Part shown: one piece after another, positions 46,123-57,604 of the stretch | How the letters are laid out: every line of letters starts with the position of its first letter | Numbering within the stretch: position 1 is the stretch's first letter | Origin: Psychrosphaera saromensis | GTDB taxonomy: Bacteria > Pseudomonadota > Gammaproteobacteria > Enterobacterales > Alteromonadaceae | Assembly (NCBI RefSeq): GCF_002954545.1 | Contig: NZ_MSCH01000003.1 | Location: 953,934 to 1,017,933 of the forward strand | DNA: 64,000 nt | Direction of reading: 5' to 3' | Notes under the pieces: generated by a model | Databases searched by the model: none | Told to the model about the DNA's origin: nothing | The model's input: only the letters and a program-made list of their open reading frames with translations | Position numbers and translations under genes: made by a program

Positions 46123-47892
46123 ATGAGTAAATATTCTGCCCCTGTAAATGACATGAACTTTTTATTATTTGACGTATTTAAGGCGGATAAATTTTGGCAA
46201 GGTAATGCCCAATTAGCAGAAAGCATTGATCGCGAAACTGCAAACGCCATTTTACAAGAAAGTGCCAAAGTAACAGAAGGTGTTATCGCACCAAATAGTC
46301 GTGCAGCAGATGAAGAAGGCGTGACTTGGGTTGACGGTAAAGTAACAACACCTAAAGGCTTTAAAGAGGCTTATAACGTAGTATCAGAAGGCGGCTGGGT
46401 TGGTTTAGCTGGCGATCCTGAGTATGGCGGTATGGGCATGCCTAAAATGTTATCAGCTATGCATGAAGAAATGATGTGTGGTGCCGATCTTGGCTTTTCT
46501 TTGTATTCAGGTTTAACTGCTGGCGCATGTGTATCTATTCATGCCCATGCATCAGAAGAATTAAAAAACATTTATTTACCAAATATGTATGCAGGAACAT
46601 GGACGGGCAGTATGTGCTTAACCGAAGCTCATGCTGGAACCGACTTAGGTTTAATTAAAACTAAAGCCGTTAAAAATGATGATAACAGCTACAACATAAC
46701 CGGTAGCAAAATTTTCATTACTGGTGGAGATCACGACCTAACAGAAAATATTATTCATTTAGTATTAGCCAAATTACCAGGCGCTCCAGAAGGCTCTAGA
46801 GGCATATCTTTATTTATAGTACCAAAATATAATGTCAATGAAGATGGCTCATTAGGTGAACTTAATACACTAGGTTGTGGCTCTATTGAACATAAAATGG
46901 GTATTCATGGCAGTTCAACCTGTGTAATGAACTTTGATGACGCTAAAGGTTATTTAGTTGGTGAAGAAAATAAAGGGTTAGCCTGCATGTTCACTATGAT
47001 GAACTACGAGCGCTTGTTTGTGGGGATTCAAGGGTTAGGCGCATCAGAGCGTTCTTATCAAAATGCGTTGGAATACGCTATAGATAGAAAGCAAGGTAAG
47101 GGGGCAATTAAAACCGCAGATAAAAAGCCTCAGCCAATTATCGTTCATCCAGATGTTCGTAGAATGTTATTAAACATGAAAGCTTTAAACGAAGGCGCAA
47201 GAGCATTTAATACTTATGTTGCGATGCAACTCGATATTGCTAAATTTTCAGATGATGCGGATGCAGTCAAAACCGCATACGATAAAGGTCAGCTATTAAC
47301 GCCAATTGCGAAAGCATTTGTTACAGACATGGGCTTTGATTCATGTGTTGCCGGTCAGCAAGTGTTTGGTGGGCATGGTTACATTCGCGAGTGGGGGCAA
47401 GAGCAACTTGTTAGAGATTGTCGTATTACTCAAATTTATGAAGGGACGAATGGTGTACAAGCACTCGATCTCATAGGCCGTAAGGTCGCTATGGATAATG
47501 GCCATACTGCGAATTTATTAGCAAAAGAAGTGATTGAATTTGCTAAACAGAATGAAGCAAGTTTCCCAGATGAGTTAGCCCAACTGATAGCAGCCGTTGA
47601 CTTGTTATCTGCGGTAACTGTTGATGTGTTAAAAAAGGCATCTACTAACCCTGATGAGCTAGGCGCTGCGTCGGTGGAGTACTTGCATTTGTTTGGCTAT
47701 GTTATGTTTGGTTATATGTGGGCTAAAATGATGGTCTCAGCCAACAGCATAGATGACAAAATGTTGGCTCAATCTAAAGTGAAAACAGGTAAATACTATT
47801 TTGCCAGAGTATTGCCGAAGATCATGAGCTTAAAACTACAAATTGAATCTGGCGCTGATAATTTATATCAGTTTGAATTAGAAGATTTCTAA
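46123..47892 (+). CDS. Acyl-CoA dehydrogenase (with C-terminal extension domain)
   Basis: 589 residues from the ATG at 46123 (MSKYSAPVNDMNFLLFDVF, the family start; a GTG 9 nt upstream is in frame). ACAD N-terminal and middle domains (SMCLTEAHAGTDLGLIKT, TGSKIFITGGDHDL), the flavin/substrate region FVGIQGLGASERSYQNAL and QVFGGHGYIREWGQEQLVRDCRITQIYEGTNGVQALDLIGRK, with the likely catalytic Glu in YEGTNG. The last ~120 residues form the PF12806-type C-terminal domain. Beta-oxidation of fatty acyl-CoA. Monocistronic. Confidence 0.93.
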   Translation: MSKYSAPVNDMNFLLFDVFKADKFWQGNAQLAESIDRETANAILQESAKVTEGVIAPNSRAADEEGVTWVDGKVTTPKGFKEAYNVVSEGGWVGLAGDPEYGGMGMPKMLSAMHEEMMCGADLGFSLYSGLTAGACVSIHAHASEELKNIYLPNMYAGTWTGSMCLTEAHAGTDLGLIKTKAVKNDDNSYNITGSKIFITGGDHDLTENIIHLVLAKLPGAPEGSRGISLFIVPKYNVNEDGSLGELNTLGCGSIEHKMGIHGSSTCVMNFDDAKGYLVGEENKGLACMFTMMNYERLFVGIQGLGASERSYQNALEYAIDRKQGKGAIKTADKKPQPIIVHPDVRRMLLNMKALNEGARAFNTYVAMQLDIAKFSDDADAVKTAYDKGQLLTPIAKAFVTDMGFDSCVAGQQVFGGHGYIREWGQEQLVRDCRITQIYEGTNGVQALDLIGRKVAMDNGHTANLLAKEVIEFAKQNEASFPDELAQLIAAVDLLSAVTVDVLKKASTNPDELGAASVEYLHLFGYVMFGYMWAKMMVSANSIDDKMLAQSKVKTGKYYFARVLPKIMSLKLQIESGADNLYQFELEDF

Positions 47893-48076
47893 TAATCTTT
47901 TAATAGCAGAAGTATTTATTGAGCTGAAACCAATAAATATCAATTAATCTAGCTATTCCTTACTATCCTTCCGGCCTGTTCTTAGGCAGGAGGGTTAGTT
48001 TATCCAAACATCCTCAGCATTAAATCTAACTAATCACACCTGCATTGAATTAATTTATCTAAATACCAATTACCTG

Positions 48077-48104
48077 TTGCATTTATAATCAGAATCTATA
48101 GAAT
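48077..48104 (+). promoter_or_regulatory. Probable S10 operon promoter
   Basis: -35 TTGCAT (48077-48082), 16-nt spacer, -10 TAGAAT (48099-48104), followed by a GC-rich GCGCACTCCC discriminator typical of stringently controlled ribosomal promoters. Confidence 0.55.
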
Positions 48105-48110
48105 GCGCAC

Positions 48111-48634
<524 letters not shown>

Positions 48635-48658
48635 TCGAGAGATTAAAGGGGTTTCAAA

Positions 48659-49297
48659 ATGACTATAGGTCTAGTCGGACGTAAAGTAGGAATGACACGT
48701 ATCTTCACTGAAGATGGTGTATCAATTCCTGTTACGGTAATAGAAGCAACACCTAACCGTGTTACTCAAATCCGTAACGAAGAAACCGACGGTTATCGCG
48801 CATTGCAAGTAACTGCTGGCACAAAAAAAGCGAACCGCGTAACTAAGGCACAAGCAGGACACTTTGCGAAAGCAGGTGTTGAAGCTGGCCGTGGTATGTG
48901 GGAATTTCGCTTAGCTGCAGGTGAAGGCGACGATATCGCAGTTGGTAGCGAAATTACTGTAGAAGTATTTAATGACGCTAAATTAGTAGACGTTACAGGC
49001 ACGTCAAAAGGTAAAGGTTTCCAAGGTGGTGTTAAGCGCTGGAATTTCAGCATGCAAGACGCAACTCATGGTAACTCTCTTTCTCACCGTGCGCCGGGTT
49101 CAATTGGTCAAAACCAAACTCCAGGTCGTGTATTTAAAGGTAAGAAAATGGCTGGCCAAATGGGTAACGTACGTACAACAACTCAGAATCTTGAAGTTGT
49201 ACGTGTAGATGCAGAGCGTAACTTACTATTAGTTAAAGGCGCTGTACCTGGTTCAATTGGCGGCGACGTCATTGTTAAACCTGCTGTTAAAGCGTAA
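48659..49297 (+). CDS. rplC: 50S ribosomal protein L3
   Basis: 212 residues: [26 protein letters not shown], then [51 protein letters not shown], the loop reaching the peptidyl transferase centre. It includes the Gln of SIGQNQ that is methylated in E. coli by PrmB. 24 nt after rpsJ. Confidence 0.99.
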   Translation: MTIGLVGRKVGMTRIFTEDGVSIPVTVIEATPNRVTQIRNEETDGYRALQVTAGTKKANRVTKAQAGHFAKAGVEAGRGMWEFRLAAGEGDDIAVGSEITVEVFNDAKLVDVTGTSKGKGFQGGVKRWNFSMQDATHGNSLSHRAPGSIGQNQTPGRVFKGKKMAGQMGNVRTTTQNLEVVRVDAERNLLLVKGAVPGSIGGDVIVKPAVKA

Positions 49298-49311
49298 TCC
49301 GGAGAATAGTG

Positions 49312-49917
49312 ATGAAATTAAATTTTGCTGGCGCTACGGGCGCTGTTGAAGTTTCTGAAGCTACCTTCGGTCGTGAGTTCAACGAAGCATTAGTTCACCA
49401 AGTAGTAACTGCATACGCTGCAGGCGCTCGTCAGGGTTCTAAAGCTCAAAAAACTCGCTCAGAAGTTAGCGGTGGTGGTATAAAACCATGGCGTCAAAAG
49501 GGAACAGGTCGTGCTCGTGCGGGTACTATTCGTTCTCCAATATGGCGTTCTGGTGGTGTTACATTTGCTGCAAAGCCACAAGACCATTCACAAAAAGTGA
49601 ATAAAAAGATGTATCGTGGTGCTATCCAAAGCATCCTATCTGAATTAGTTCGTCAAGAACGTTTCGTAGTTGTAGAAAGTTTCGAATTAGAAACTCCTAA
49701 AACTAAAGCACTAGCTGCTAAATTAAACGAAATGAGCTTGAAAGATGTACTTATCATAACTGAAGAAGTATCTGAGAACTTATTCTTATCAGCACGCAAC
49801 TTATATAAAGTTGATGTACGTGACGTTGCAACAATCGACCCGGTTAGTTTAATCGCGTTTGATAAAGTTGTAGTAACTGCTGGTGCCGTGAAACAAATTG
49901 AGGAGATGCTAGCATGA
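49312..49917 (+). CDS. rplD: 50S ribosomal protein L4
   Basis: 201 residues from the ATG at 49312 with GGAG 7 nt upstream; the GTG 3 nt before it is in frame but badly spaced. [39 protein letters not shown] is the tunnel loop (macrolide region). In E. coli L4 also represses its own operon through the rpsJ leader. Overlaps rplW by 4 nt. Confidence 0.99.
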   Translation: MKLNFAGATGAVEVSEATFGREFNEALVHQVVTAYAAGARQGSKAQKTRSEVSGGGIKPWRQKGTGRARAGTIRSPIWRSGGVTFAAKPQDHSQKVNKKMYRGAIQSILSELVRQERFVVVESFELETPKTKALAAKLNEMSLKDVLIITEEVSENLFLSARNLYKVDVRDVATIDPVSLIAFDKVVVTAGAVKQIEEMLA

Positions 49918-50219
49918 TAAGCGAAGAACGTTTGTTAAAAGTATTAGTAGCTCCGCATGTTTCTGAAAAGAGCACATTAGCGAATGAAGCTAACAATACG
50001 TTAGTATTCAAAGTTGCTGTAGACGCTACAAAAGCTGAAATTAAAGCTGCTGTTGAAAAACTTTTCGAAGTTGAAGTTACGAAAGTAAATTCACTTAATG
50101 TGAAAGGTAAAGCGAAACGTACTGGTGCCCGCATGGGTCGTCGTAAGAATTGGAAAAAAGCTTACGTGACACTTGCTGAAGGTGCTTCTCTTGATCTTGA
50201 AGACGGCGCAGCCGAGTAA
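49914..50219 (+). CDS. rplW: 50S ribosomal protein L23
   Basis: 101 residues: [47 protein letters not shown], then the tunnel-exit loop [20 protein letters not shown]. It lies at the tunnel exit, where trigger factor and SRP dock. ATG overlaps the rplD stop (ATGATAA). Confidence 0.99.
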   Translation: MISEERLLKVLVAPHVSEKSTLANEANNTLVFKVAVDATKAEIKAAVEKLFEVEVTKVNSLNVKGKAKRTGARMGRRKNWKKAYVTLAEGASLDLEDGAAE

Positions 50220-50233
50220 TAGGAGACTAAAAA

Positions 50234-51058
50234 ATGGCTTTAGTAAAATGTAAACCAACTTCTCCTGGTCGCCGTCACGTAACGAAGGTAGTAAATACCG
50301 AGTTACATAAAGGCGCACCATACGCTCCTCTTTTAGAGAAAAAATCTAAATCAGGTGGTCGTAACAATAACGGTCGTATTACTGTTCGTCACATTGGTGG
50401 CGGTCATAAACAACATTACCGTGTTGTGGACTTTAAGCGTAACAAAGACGGAATTCCTGCGAAAGTAGAACGTCTAGAGTATGATCCAAATCGTAGTGCA
50501 AACATTGCATTAGTTCTTTATGCAGACGGTGAACGTAAGTACATCATCGCGCCTAAAGGTCTAAAAGCAGGTGATCCAGTTATGTCTGGTATCGATGCCC
50601 CGATTAAACCTGGTAATGCTATGCCTATGCGTAACATGCCTGTAGGTAGCACAGTACATAACGTTGAGTTGAAACCTGGTAAAGGTGCACAGCTTGCTCG
50701 TTCTGCAGGTGCTTACGTACAAATCTTAGCATTTGATGGTCAATATGTAACAGTACGTCTTCGCTCTGGCGAAATGCGTAAAGTTCTTGCTGATTGTCGT
50801 GCGACGTTAGGTGAAGTTGGTAACGCTGAACATATGCTTCGCAAGCTTGGTAAAGCTGGTGCAAGCCGTTGGCGCGGTGTACGTCCTACAGTCCGTGGTG
50901 TTGTTATGAACCCGGTTGATCACCCACATGGTGGTGGTGAAGGTCGTACTTCTGGTGGTCGTCACCCGGTTACTCCTTGGGGTAAACCGACTAAAGGTGC
51001 TAAGACTCGTAAGAACAAGTCAACGGACAAGTATATTGTTCGTCGTCGTAATAAATAA
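50234..51058 (+). CDS. rplB: 50S ribosomal protein L2
   Basis: 274 residues: [41 protein letters not shown] and the C-terminal [34 protein letters not shown], which contains the conserved His of the peptidyl transferase region (HPHGGGEG). GGAG precedes the ATG. Confidence 0.99.
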   Translation: MALVKCKPTSPGRRHVTKVVNTELHKGAPYAPLLEKKSKSGGRNNNGRITVRHIGGGHKQHYRVVDFKRNKDGIPAKVERLEYDPNRSANIALVLYADGERKYIIAPKGLKAGDPVMSGIDAPIKPGNAMPMRNMPVGSTVHNVELKPGKGAQLARSAGAYVQILAFDGQYVTVRLRSGEMRKVLADCRATLGEVGNAEHMLRKLGKAGASRWRGVRPTVRGVVMNPVDHPHGGGEGRTSGGRHPVTPWGKPTKGAKTRKNKSTDKYIVRRRNK

Positions 51059-51074
51059 TTAGTGAGGTAATACC

Positions 51075-51353
51075 ATGCCACGTTCTCTCAAGAAAGGTCC
51101 TTTTATAGACCTGCACTTGCTGAAGAAGGTTGAAGCAGCCTTGGAAAGCGGGAACAAGAAACCAATTAAAACTTGGTCTCGTCGCTCAATGATCATTCCT
51201 GATATGATTGGATTGACCATCGCTGTCCATAATGGTCGTCAACACGTTCCAGTATATGTATCTGACGAAATGGTTGGACACAAGTTGGGTGAGTTTTCAC
51301 CAACTCGTACGTACCGCGGTCACGCGGCTGACAAGAAAGCTAAGAAGAAGTAG
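51075..51353 (+). CDS. rpsS: 30S ribosomal protein S19
   Basis: 92 residues: [72 protein letters not shown]. Standard. Head of the 30S subunit, near the A-site bridge. 16 nt after rplB. Confidence 0.99.
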   Translation: MPRSLKKGPFIDLHLLKKVEAALESGNKKPIKTWSRRSMIIPDMIGLTIAVHNGRQHVPVYVSDEMVGHKLGEFSPTRTYRGHAADKKAKKK

Positions 51354-51362
51354 GAGTAGAAA

Positions 51363-51692
51363 ATGGAAGCTTTAGCTAAACATCGTTTTGCCCGTACTTC
51401 TCCACAGAAGGCTCGCTTGGTAGCTGACCAGATTCGTGGTCTACCAGTGGACAAAGCGTTAGAAATTTTGACATACAGCAACAAAAAAGCAGCTGTGTTA
51501 GTGAAGAAAGTTTTAGAATCTGCAATCGCCAATGCTGAGCATAACGACGGTGCAGATATCGATGAACTTAGTGTTGCGAAAATCTTTGTGGACGTAGGTC
51601 CTACAATGAAACGCATCAAGACTCGTGCAAAAGGTCGTGCTGATCGCGTTCTTAAGCGCTCTTCACATATCACTGTTGTAGTAGCGGATTAG
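51363..51692 (+). CDS. rplV: 50S ribosomal protein L22
   Basis: 109 residues: [30 protein letters not shown], then the tunnel hairpin [32 protein letters not shown]. Forms the tunnel constriction together with L4. GGAG before the ATG; 9 nt after rpsS. Confidence 0.99.
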   Translation: MEALAKHRFARTSPQKARLVADQIRGLPVDKALEILTYSNKKAAVLVKKVLESAIANAEHNDGADIDELSVAKIFVDVGPTMKRIKTRAKGRADRVLKRSSHITVVVAD

Positions 51693-51703
51693 GAGATTAA
51701 CTA

Positions 51704-52408
51704 ATGGGTCAAAAAGTACATCCTACGGGTATTCGCCTAGGTATCACTAAACCATGGGTTTCTACCTGGTACGCGAATACTAAAGAATATGCGAGTCACT
51801 TAAATGGCGACATAAAAGTCCGTCAATTTTTGACTAAAGAATTAAAAAACGCTTCAGTATCTAAGATTACGATTGAACGTCCAGCGAAATCTATCAAAGT
51901 AACTATACACACGGCTCGTCCAGGTGTTGTTATTGGTAAGAAAGGCGCAGACGTTGAAAAACTTCGTAATGTTGTTGCAAAATTGACAGGTGTACCTGCT
52001 CAAATCAACATCGCAGAAATACGCAAGCCTGAGTTAGATGCACAGCTAGTAGCTGACAGCATCTCTAGTCAGCTTGAACGTCGTGTTATGTTCCGTCGTG
52101 CTATGAAGCGCGCGGTTCAAAATGCAATGCGTATTGGCGCTAAAGGTATCAAAGTTGAAGTTAGTGGTCGTTTGGGCGGAGCAGAAATTGCACGTTCAGA
52201 ATGGTATCGTGAAGGCCGTGTACCTCTACACACTTTACGTGCTGATATTGACTACGCAACTTCTGAAGCATTAACTACTTACGGCATCATCGGTGTGAAA
52301 GTATGGATCTTTAAAGGTGAAGTACTAGGTGGTTTCGGTTCTGTTCAAGTTGAAGAGCCAAAACAACCAAAACCAGCGAAGAAGCGTCGTAGCCAGAAAG
52401 CAAAGTAG
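51704..52408 (+). CDS. rpsC: 30S ribosomal protein S3
   Basis: 234 residues: [27 protein letters not shown] domain [14 protein letters not shown], then [26 protein letters not shown]. Part of the mRNA entry helicase site. A Lys/Pro-rich tail ends the protein. 11 nt after rplV. Confidence 0.99.
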   Translation: MGQKVHPTGIRLGITKPWVSTWYANTKEYASHLNGDIKVRQFLTKELKNASVSKITIERPAKSIKVTIHTARPGVVIGKKGADVEKLRNVVAKLTGVPAQINIAEIRKPELDAQLVADSISSQLERRVMFRRAMKRAVQNAMRIGAKGIKVEVSGRLGGAEIARSEWYREGRVPLHTLRADIDYATSEALTTYGIIGVKVWIFKGEVLGGFGSVQVEEPKQPKPAKKRRSQKAK

Positions 52409-52418
52409 GGAGTAGACG

Positions 52419-52832
52419 ATGTTACAACCAAAACGTACAAAATTCCGTAAGCAGCATAAAGGCCGCAACCGTGGATTAGCACAAAACGGTAACAAAGTTA
52501 GCTTTGGTACTTTCGGCCTTAAGGCTACTGGTCGTGGTCGTATGACTGCTCGTCAAATCGAAGCAGCTCGTCGAGCAATGACACGTCACGTAAAACGTCA
52601 AGGTCAAATTTGGATCCGCGTTTTCCCTGACAAACCAATAACGGCAAAACCGTTAGAAGTTCGTCAAGGTAAAGGTAAGGGTAATGTAGAATATTGGGTT
52701 GCTGAAGTTCAACCTGGTAAAGTACTTTACGAAATGGATGGTGTTAGTGAAGAACTAGCACGTGAAGCATTTAAACTTGCTGCACGTAAATTGCCATTCA
52801 AAACCACTTTTGTAACTAGAACGGTGATGTAA
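52419..52832 (+). CDS. rplP: 50S ribosomal protein L16
   Basis: 137 residues: [48 protein letters not shown] [28 protein letters not shown]. Contains the Arg (RQGKGKG region) hydroxylated in E. coli L16. Stop and rpmC start share one base (TAATG). Confidence 0.99.
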   Translation: MLQPKRTKFRKQHKGRNRGLAQNGNKVSFGTFGLKATGRGRMTARQIEAARRAMTRHVKRQGQIWIRVFPDKPITAKPLEVRQGKGKGNVEYWVAEVQPGKVLYEMDGVSEELAREAFKLAARKLPFKTTFVTRTVM

Positions 52833-53026
52833 TGAAAGCTAGCGAACTTAAAGATAAATCTGTAGAAGAGCTAAATGCTGAACTACTAAGTTTGTTACGT
52901 GAGCAATTTAACTTGCGCATGCAACATGCTTCGGGTCAACTAGCTCAATCACATTTACTGAGAATAGTACGTCGCAACATTGCACGTGTTAAAACAGTAA
53001 TTGCACAAACTAAGGTAGGTGCGTAA
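52832..53026 (+). CDS. rpmC: 50S ribosomal protein L29
   Basis: 64 residues: [41 protein letters not shown], two-helix protein at the tunnel exit. Start and stop each overlap the neighbouring gene by one base, so translation is tightly coupled. Confidence 0.99.
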   Translation: MKASELKDKSVEELNAELLSLLREQFNLRMQHASGQLAQSHLLRIVRRNIARVKTVIAQTKVGA

Positions 53027-53280
53027 TGAGCGAAATTCGTACATTACAAGGCCGCGTAATTAGCGACAAAATGGACAAGTCTATTGTTGTTGCTATTGAA
53101 CGCAAGGTAAAACACCCTATTTACGGAAAATTCGTTAAGCGTACAACTAAGATGCACGCACATGACGAAACTAACCAATGTGGAACTGGCGACACGGTAA
53201 CTATCCGTGAATGTCGTCCACTGTCTAAGAATAAATCTTGGACGTTAGTAGACGTAATAGAAAAAGCAAAAGCGCTTTAA
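53026..53280 (+). CDS. rpsQ: 30S ribosomal protein S17
   Basis: 84 residues: [46 protein letters not shown] fold. Last gene of the S10 operon here; unlike a fully fused S10-spc unit, a terminator follows directly. Confidence 0.99.
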   Translation: MSEIRTLQGRVISDKMDKSIVVAIERKVKHPIYGKFVKRTTKMHAHDETNQCGTGDTVTIRECRPLSKNKSWTLVDVIEKAKAL

Positions 53281-53304
53281 TTTAATTAAAGAACTTTTGT
53301 AATG

Positions 53305-53332
53305 AAAACCGGAGCTTAGCTCCGGTTTTTTT
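53305..53332 (+). terminator. S10 operon terminator
   Basis: AAAACCGGAGC and GCTCCGGTTTT around TTA, then T-tract, 25 nt after rpsQ. Confidence 0.92.
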
Positions 53333-53448
53333 ATACAGATACAGTGTGATATTTAACCTGTATTTTAACCCTTACTTCTTTGCATTGAGGTCATGGTTTA
53401 TATTTTCTTGCGCAGTTGAACAAATCTTAAACATATTCAAATCATTGG

Positions 53449-53477
53449 TTGAATTTGTTTGGACGTTCAGTTACACT
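53449..53477 (+). promoter_or_regulatory. spc operon promoter
   Basis: -35 TTGAAT (53449-53454), 17-nt spacer, -10 TACACT (53472-53477), then a GCGCGCC discriminator. It lies about 100 nt upstream of rplN, after the S10 terminator. Confidence 0.7.
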
Positions 53478-53482
53478 TGCGC

Positions 53483-53572
53483 GCCCTTTTTGAGGGTAAC
53501 CTCGTAAAGAGGTTTGAAGGTAAGCTTTGTCCGAAAGGGCAGTAAAAGTAAATTAATAGTGGAGCACTAAAC
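53483..53572 (+). promoter_or_regulatory. Structured leader of rplN (spc operon)
   Basis: GCCCTTT (53483-53489) can pair with AAAGGGC (53534-53540), enclosing a perfect inner hairpin AACCTC-GTAAA-GAGGTT (53498-53514). The two-stem fold lies between the promoter and the rplN start and resembles a ribosomal protein autoregulatory leader. Confidence 0.55.
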
Positions 53573-53941
53573 ATGATCCAAATGCAAACTACGCTTGATG
53601 TGGCTGACAACAGCGGTGCACGTCGCGTACAGTGTATTAAGGTTCTAGGTGGCTCTCACCGACGTTACGCCCGTGTAGGCGATATCATTAAAGTTACCGT
53701 TAAGGAAGCAATTCCTCGTGGTAAAGTTAAAAAAGGTGATGTTCTTAACGCGGTGGTAGTTCGCACTAAAGCACCTGTACGTCGTTCAGATGGTCAATCC
53801 ATCCGTTTCGATAGTAATGCAGCTGTTATATTGAACGCCAACTTGCAGCCAATTGGTACTCGTATTTTCGGACCTGTTACACGTGAATTACGTAATGACA
53901 AGTTTATGAAAATCGTGTCCTTGGCACCTGAAGTAATTTAA
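53573..53941 (+). CDS. rplN: 50S ribosomal protein L14
   Basis: 122 residues: [46 protein letters not shown], standard. Contacts the 16S rRNA at an intersubunit bridge and binds RsfS in silencing. First gene of the spc operon; GGAGC before the ATG. Confidence 0.99.
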   Translation: MIQMQTTLDVADNSGARRVQCIKVLGGSHRRYARVGDIIKVTVKEAIPRGKVKKGDVLNAVVVRTKAPVRRSDGQSIRFDSNAAVILNANLQPIGTRIFGPVTRELRNDKFMKIVSLAPEVI

Positions 53942-53951
53942 GGAGCTAAAC

Positions 53952-54266
53952 ATGGCAAGCAAAATTCGTCGTGATGATGAAGTCATCGTTATTGCTGGCA
54001 AAGATAAAGGAAAAACTGGTAAAGTTTTGAAAGTTATCGCTGGTACTGAACGAGTAATCGTTGAAGGGATCAATCTGATCAAGAAGCACACTAAGCCTGT
54101 ACCACAGTTACAGCAGCCTGGTGGGATTATTGAGAAAGAAGCGTCTATCAACGTATCAAATGTTGCGGTTGTTAACCCAGAAACTGGGAAAGCAGATCGT
54201 GTTGGATTTAAATTTGAAGACGGAAACAAAATTCGTTTCTTCAAATCTAATGGTAAAACTATCTAA
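53952..54266 (+). CDS. rplX: 50S ribosomal protein L24
   Basis: 104 residues: [27 protein letters not shown] motif, and [31 protein letters not shown]. Assembly initiator of the 50S. GGAGC ahead of the ATG; 10 nt after rplN. Confidence 0.99.
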   Translation: MASKIRRDDEVIVIAGKDKGKTGKVLKVIAGTERVIVEGINLIKKHTKPVPQLQQPGGIIEKEASINVSNVAVVNPETGKADRVGFKFEDGNKIRFFKSNGKTI

Positions 54267-54280
54267 TCTTGGAGTATACG

Positions 54281-54820
54281 ATGGCGAAACTGCATGATAC
54301 TTATAAAGACAGCGTAGTGCCTGAACTAGTTAAACAGTTCGGCTACACATCTGTCATGCAAGTCCCTCGACTTGAGAAAATTACCCTGAACATGGGTCTG
54401 GGTGAAGCCCTAGCTGATAAGAAAGTTCTTGAAGCTGCAACTGGAGACATGCAAGCAATTGCCGGTCAAAAGCCTGTAGTAACAAAAGCTAGAAAATCAG
54501 TTGCTGGTTTCAAAATCCGTGAAGGATACCCGATCGGTGCCAAGGTAACTCTACGCGGTGAGCGTATGTGGGACTTTTTAGAACGCCTTATTACTATTGC
54601 ACTACCTCGTGTACGTGACTTTCGTGGTTTAAACCCGAAATCATTCGATGGTCGTGGTAACTATAGTATGGGTGTACGTGAGCAAATAATCTTTCCGGAA
54701 ATTGATTTCGATAAAGTAGATAAAATTCGTGGTTTAGATATCACAATTACTACTTCAGCTGGATCAAATGAAGAAGGTCATGCTTTGTTAGCTGCTTTCG
54801 GCTTCCCATTTAAAGGATAA
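54281..54820 (+). CDS. rplE: 50S ribosomal protein L5
   Basis: 179 residues from the ATG at 54281 ([16 protein letters not shown]), with GGAG 6 nt upstream; the TTG 12 nt earlier is only an in-frame extension. [71 protein letters not shown]. Binds 5S rRNA. Confidence 0.99.
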   Translation: MAKLHDTYKDSVVPELVKQFGYTSVMQVPRLEKITLNMGLGEALADKKVLEAATGDMQAIAGQKPVVTKARKSVAGFKIREGYPIGAKVTLRGERMWDFLERLITIALPRVRDFRGLNPKSFDGRGNYSMGVREQIIFPEIDFDKVDKIRGLDITITTSAGSNEEGHALLAAFGFPFKG

Positions 54821-54831
54821 GGTGTAGAGTT

Positions 54832-55137
54832 ATGGCTAAACAATCAATGAAAGCACGCGATGTAAAGCGTACTAAATTAGTTGCTAAATTTGCTGCTAAA
54901 CGTGCCGAATTAAAGGCTACTATCAGTGACGTTAACACGTCAGATGAAGATCGTTGGGCAGCAGTGCTTAAGCTTCAAGAGCTTCCTCGTGATTCAAGTG
55001 CCTCGCGTCAACGTAATCGTTGTAACGTGACCGGTCGTCCTCATGGCTTTTTACGTAAGTTCGGCTTAAGCCGTATTAAACTTCGTGAAGCAGCTATGCG
55101 TGGTGAAGTTCCAGGCCTTAAAAAGGCTTCTTGGTAA
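54832..55137 (+). CDS. rpsN: 30S ribosomal protein S14
   Basis: 101 residues, the long zinc-free form: [29 protein letters not shown] and [36 protein letters not shown]. It lacks the CxxC zinc pairs of the short form, so only one cysteine is present. Confidence 0.99.
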   Translation: MAKQSMKARDVKRTKLVAKFAAKRAELKATISDVNTSDEDRWAAVLKLQELPRDSSASRQRNRCNVTGRPHGFLRKFGLSRIKLREAAMRGEVPGLKKASW

Positions 55138-55157
55138 GAATCTGGGAGTATTGAAAG

Positions 55158-55550
55158 ATGAGCATGCAAGATCCTATCGCGGATATGTTCACCCGCGTTC
55201 GTAACGGCCAAATGTCTAACAAGGTTGCCGTTACTATGCCTTCATCAAAGTTGAAAACAGCGTTAGCTGAACTTTTGAAGAGCGAAGGTTTTATTGCTGG
55301 TTACGAAGTGTCAGGTGATGTTAAGCGTGAGCTAAACGTTACTTTGAAATACTTTGAAGGTAATCCAGTAATAGAAACAATTAAACGCGTTAGCCGCCCT
55401 GGTCTTCGTATATATAAGAAGACTGGAGACCTACCTAAAGTAATGGGTGGTCTTGGCGTAGCTATCGTATCAACATCGAAAGGTTTGATGACTGACCGTG
55501 CTGCTCGTAAAGCGGGTATCGGCGGCGAAATCATCGGCTACGTAGCTTAA
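55158..55550 (+). CDS. rpsH: 30S ribosomal protein S8
   Basis: 130 residues: [69 protein letters not shown]. In E. coli S8 represses the spc operon by binding mRNA near rplE. GGGAG before the ATG. Confidence 0.99.
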   Translation: MSMQDPIADMFTRVRNGQMSNKVAVTMPSSKLKTALAELLKSEGFIAGYEVSGDVKRELNVTLKYFEGNPVIETIKRVSRPGLRIYKKTGDLPKVMGGLGVAIVSTSKGLMTDRAARKAGIGGEIIGYVA

Positions 55551-55563
55551 TAGGAGTGTCATA

Positions 55564-56097
55564 ATGTCTCGTGTAGCAAAAGCACCTATTAATGTTCCTG
55601 CCGGTGTAGAAATCGCCGTAAATGGTCAGGACGTAAAAGTTAAAGGTAAAGTAGGCGAGTTAGCTATTATTGTTAACCCTGCTGTTGAAGTTGTCGTTGA
55701 AGACAACGTAGTTCGCACAGTTCCACGTGACGGTTTTGCCGACGCATGGGCTCAAGCGGGTACAGCTCGAGCTAACATAAACAACATGGTTGTTGGTGTT
55801 AGTGCTGGCTTTGAAAAGAAACTAGTTTTAAATGGTGTTGGTTACCGTGCAGCTTTAAAAGGCAACGTACTTAACTTATCACTAGGTTTCTCTCATCCAG
55901 TTAATTTCGATGTACCAGCTGGTGTAACTATCGAAGTACCTACTCAGACGGAAGTCATAGTTAAGGGTGCTAGCAAACATCTAATTGGTCAAGTTGCAGC
56001 GAATATTCGCGCTTATCGTGAACCAGAACCTTATAAAGGTAAAGGTATACGTTATAGTGATGAAATTATTCGTCGCAAAGAGGCTAAGAAAAAGTAG
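55564..56097 (+). CDS. rplF: 50S ribosomal protein L6
   Basis: 177 residues: [57 protein letters not shown] and [25 protein letters not shown]. Near the factor-binding site. GGAG before the ATG. Confidence 0.99.
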   Translation: MSRVAKAPINVPAGVEIAVNGQDVKVKGKVGELAIIVNPAVEVVVEDNVVRTVPRDGFADAWAQAGTARANINNMVVGVSAGFEKKLVLNGVGYRAALKGNVLNLSLGFSHPVNFDVPAGVTIEVPTQTEVIVKGASKHLIGQVAANIRAYREPEPYKGKGIRYSDEIIRRKEAKKK

Positions 56098-56106
56098 GGT
56101 AAGACG

Positions 56107-56457
56107 ATGGATAAAAAAACAGCTCGTTTACGTCGTGCCAAACGCACTCGCAGAACGTTTATTGAAAACGGTGTTACACGTTTAGTAATGCACCGTACGT
56201 CACGTCACGCTTACGCTCAGGTAATTTCTCCTGAAGGTAAAGTATTGGCGGCGGCGTCTACTGTAGAAAAAGATATCCGCACAGCGGTTTCTTCTACAGG
56301 TAACGTTGATGCTGCAGCTGCTGTTGGTAAAGCAATTGCAGAACGTGCGGTTAAAAATGGCGTTGAGAAAGTGTCATTTGACCGTAGCGGTTTTAAATAT
56401 CACGGCCGTGTGAAAGCGTTAGCAGACGCTGCTCGCGAAGCCGGTCTTCAGTTCTAG
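56107..56457 (+). CDS. rplR: 50S ribosomal protein L18
   Basis: 116 residues: [44 protein letters not shown] and [25 protein letters not shown]. Binds 5S rRNA together with L5. 9 nt after rplF. Confidence 0.99.
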   Translation: MDKKTARLRRAKRTRRTFIENGVTRLVMHRTSRHAYAQVISPEGKVLAAASTVEKDIRTAVSSTGNVDAAAAVGKAIAERAVKNGVEKVSFDRSGFKYHGRVKALADAAREAGLQF

Positions 56458-56466
56458 GAGTAGCTC

Positions 56467-56967
56467 ATGTCTAATGTAGATACAAAACAAACAGAATTCG
56501 AAGAAAAGCTTATCGCGGTCAACCGTGTATCAAAAGTAGTTAAGGGTGGTCGTATATTCTCGTTCACTGCTTTAACTGTTGTTGGTGACAAAAACGGCCG
56601 TGTAGGTTTTGGTTATGGTAAAGCGCGTGAAGTTCCAGCTGCTATTCAAAAAGCAATGGAAAAAGCGCGTCGTAACATGGTAAATGTAGAGTTAACTAAT
56701 GGTACATTGCAACACCCAATTAAGGGTCGTCACTCTGGATCAAAAGTTTACATGCAACCAGCTTCTGAAGGTACAGGTATCATTGCCGGTGGCGCTATGC
56801 GTGCCGTCCTTGAAGTAGCAGGTGTACATAACGTACTTTCTAAATGTTACGGTTCTACTAACCCAATCAACGTAGTTCGCGCTACAGTAGATGCTCTTGC
56901 TGGAATGAAATCTCCTGCACAAGTAGCTGCTAAACGTGGTCTTAACGTTGGCGAAATTTTGGGGTAA
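56467..56967 (+). CDS. rpsE: 30S ribosomal protein S5
   Basis: 166 residues: [60 protein letters not shown], and [19 protein letters not shown]. Translational fidelity protein; the VVKGGR loop is the classical spectinomycin-resistance site and appears wild type. Confidence 0.99.
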   Translation: MSNVDTKQTEFEEKLIAVNRVSKVVKGGRIFSFTALTVVGDKNGRVGFGYGKAREVPAAIQKAMEKARRNMVNVELTNGTLQHPIKGRHSGSKVYMQPASEGTGIIAGGAMRAVLEVAGVHNVLSKCYGSTNPINVVRATVDALAGMKSPAQVAAKRGLNVGEILG

Positions 56968-56973
56968 TAAACC

Positions 56974-57156
56974 ATGGCTCAGAAAACGATTAAAGTAACA
57001 CAAATTCGTAGCTCTATCGGTCGTTTGCCGAAGCATAAAGCTACACTTCGTGGCTTGGGATTACGCCGTATCAATCACACAGTAGAGTTGGAAGACACTG
57101 CATGTGTGCGTGGTATGGTAAACCAAGTTCAATACATGATTAAAGTGGAGGGGTAA
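56974..57156 (+). CDS. rpmD: 50S ribosomal protein L30
   Basis: 60 residues: [56 protein letters not shown], full length. The start lies 6 nt after the rpsE stop. Confidence 0.99.
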   Translation: MAQKTIKVTQIRSSIGRLPKHKATLRGLGLRRINHTVELEDTACVRGMVNQVQYMIKVEG

Positions 57157-57159
57157 TCG

Positions 57160-57591
57160 ATGCGTTTGAATACTCTATCTCCAGCGGCAGGTTCTACCAA
57201 AGATAAGAAACGCGTTGGTCGCGGTATCGGTTCTGGTAACGGTAAAACAGCCGGTCGTGGACACAAAGGTCAGAAATCTCGTACTGGCGGAAGTGTAAGA
57301 CCTGGTTTTGAAGGCGGTCAAATGCCTTTACAACGTCGTCTACCGAAATTCGGTTTCACTTCACGTAAGTCTTTGGTAACTGATGAAGTAACATTGTCTG
57401 AAATCGCTAAAGTTGAGGGTGACGTAGTCAACCTTGAGTCGCTAAAAGCGGCTGGTTTAGTGAAGAAAGATATACTTTTTGTAAAAGTTGTAATGTCTGG
57501 CACTCTTTCACGTTCGGTAACTGTAGCTGGTCTACGTGTTACTAAAGGTGCATTAGAAGCTATCACTGCAGCTGGCGGAAAAGTAGAATAA
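57160..57591 (+). CDS. rplO: 50S ribosomal protein L15
   Basis: 143 residues: [66 protein letters not shown]. Standard Gly/Arg-rich N-terminus threading 23S rRNA. 3 nt after rpmD. Confidence 0.99.
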   Translation: MRLNTLSPAAGSTKDKKRVGRGIGSGNGKTAGRGHKGQKSRTGGSVRPGFEGGQMPLQRRLPKFGFTSRKSLVTDEVTLSEIAKVEGDVVNLESLKAAGLVKKDILFVKVVMSGTLSRSVTVAGLRVTKGALEAITAAGGKVE

Positions 57592-57604
57592 GGATAAGTA
57601 CATT

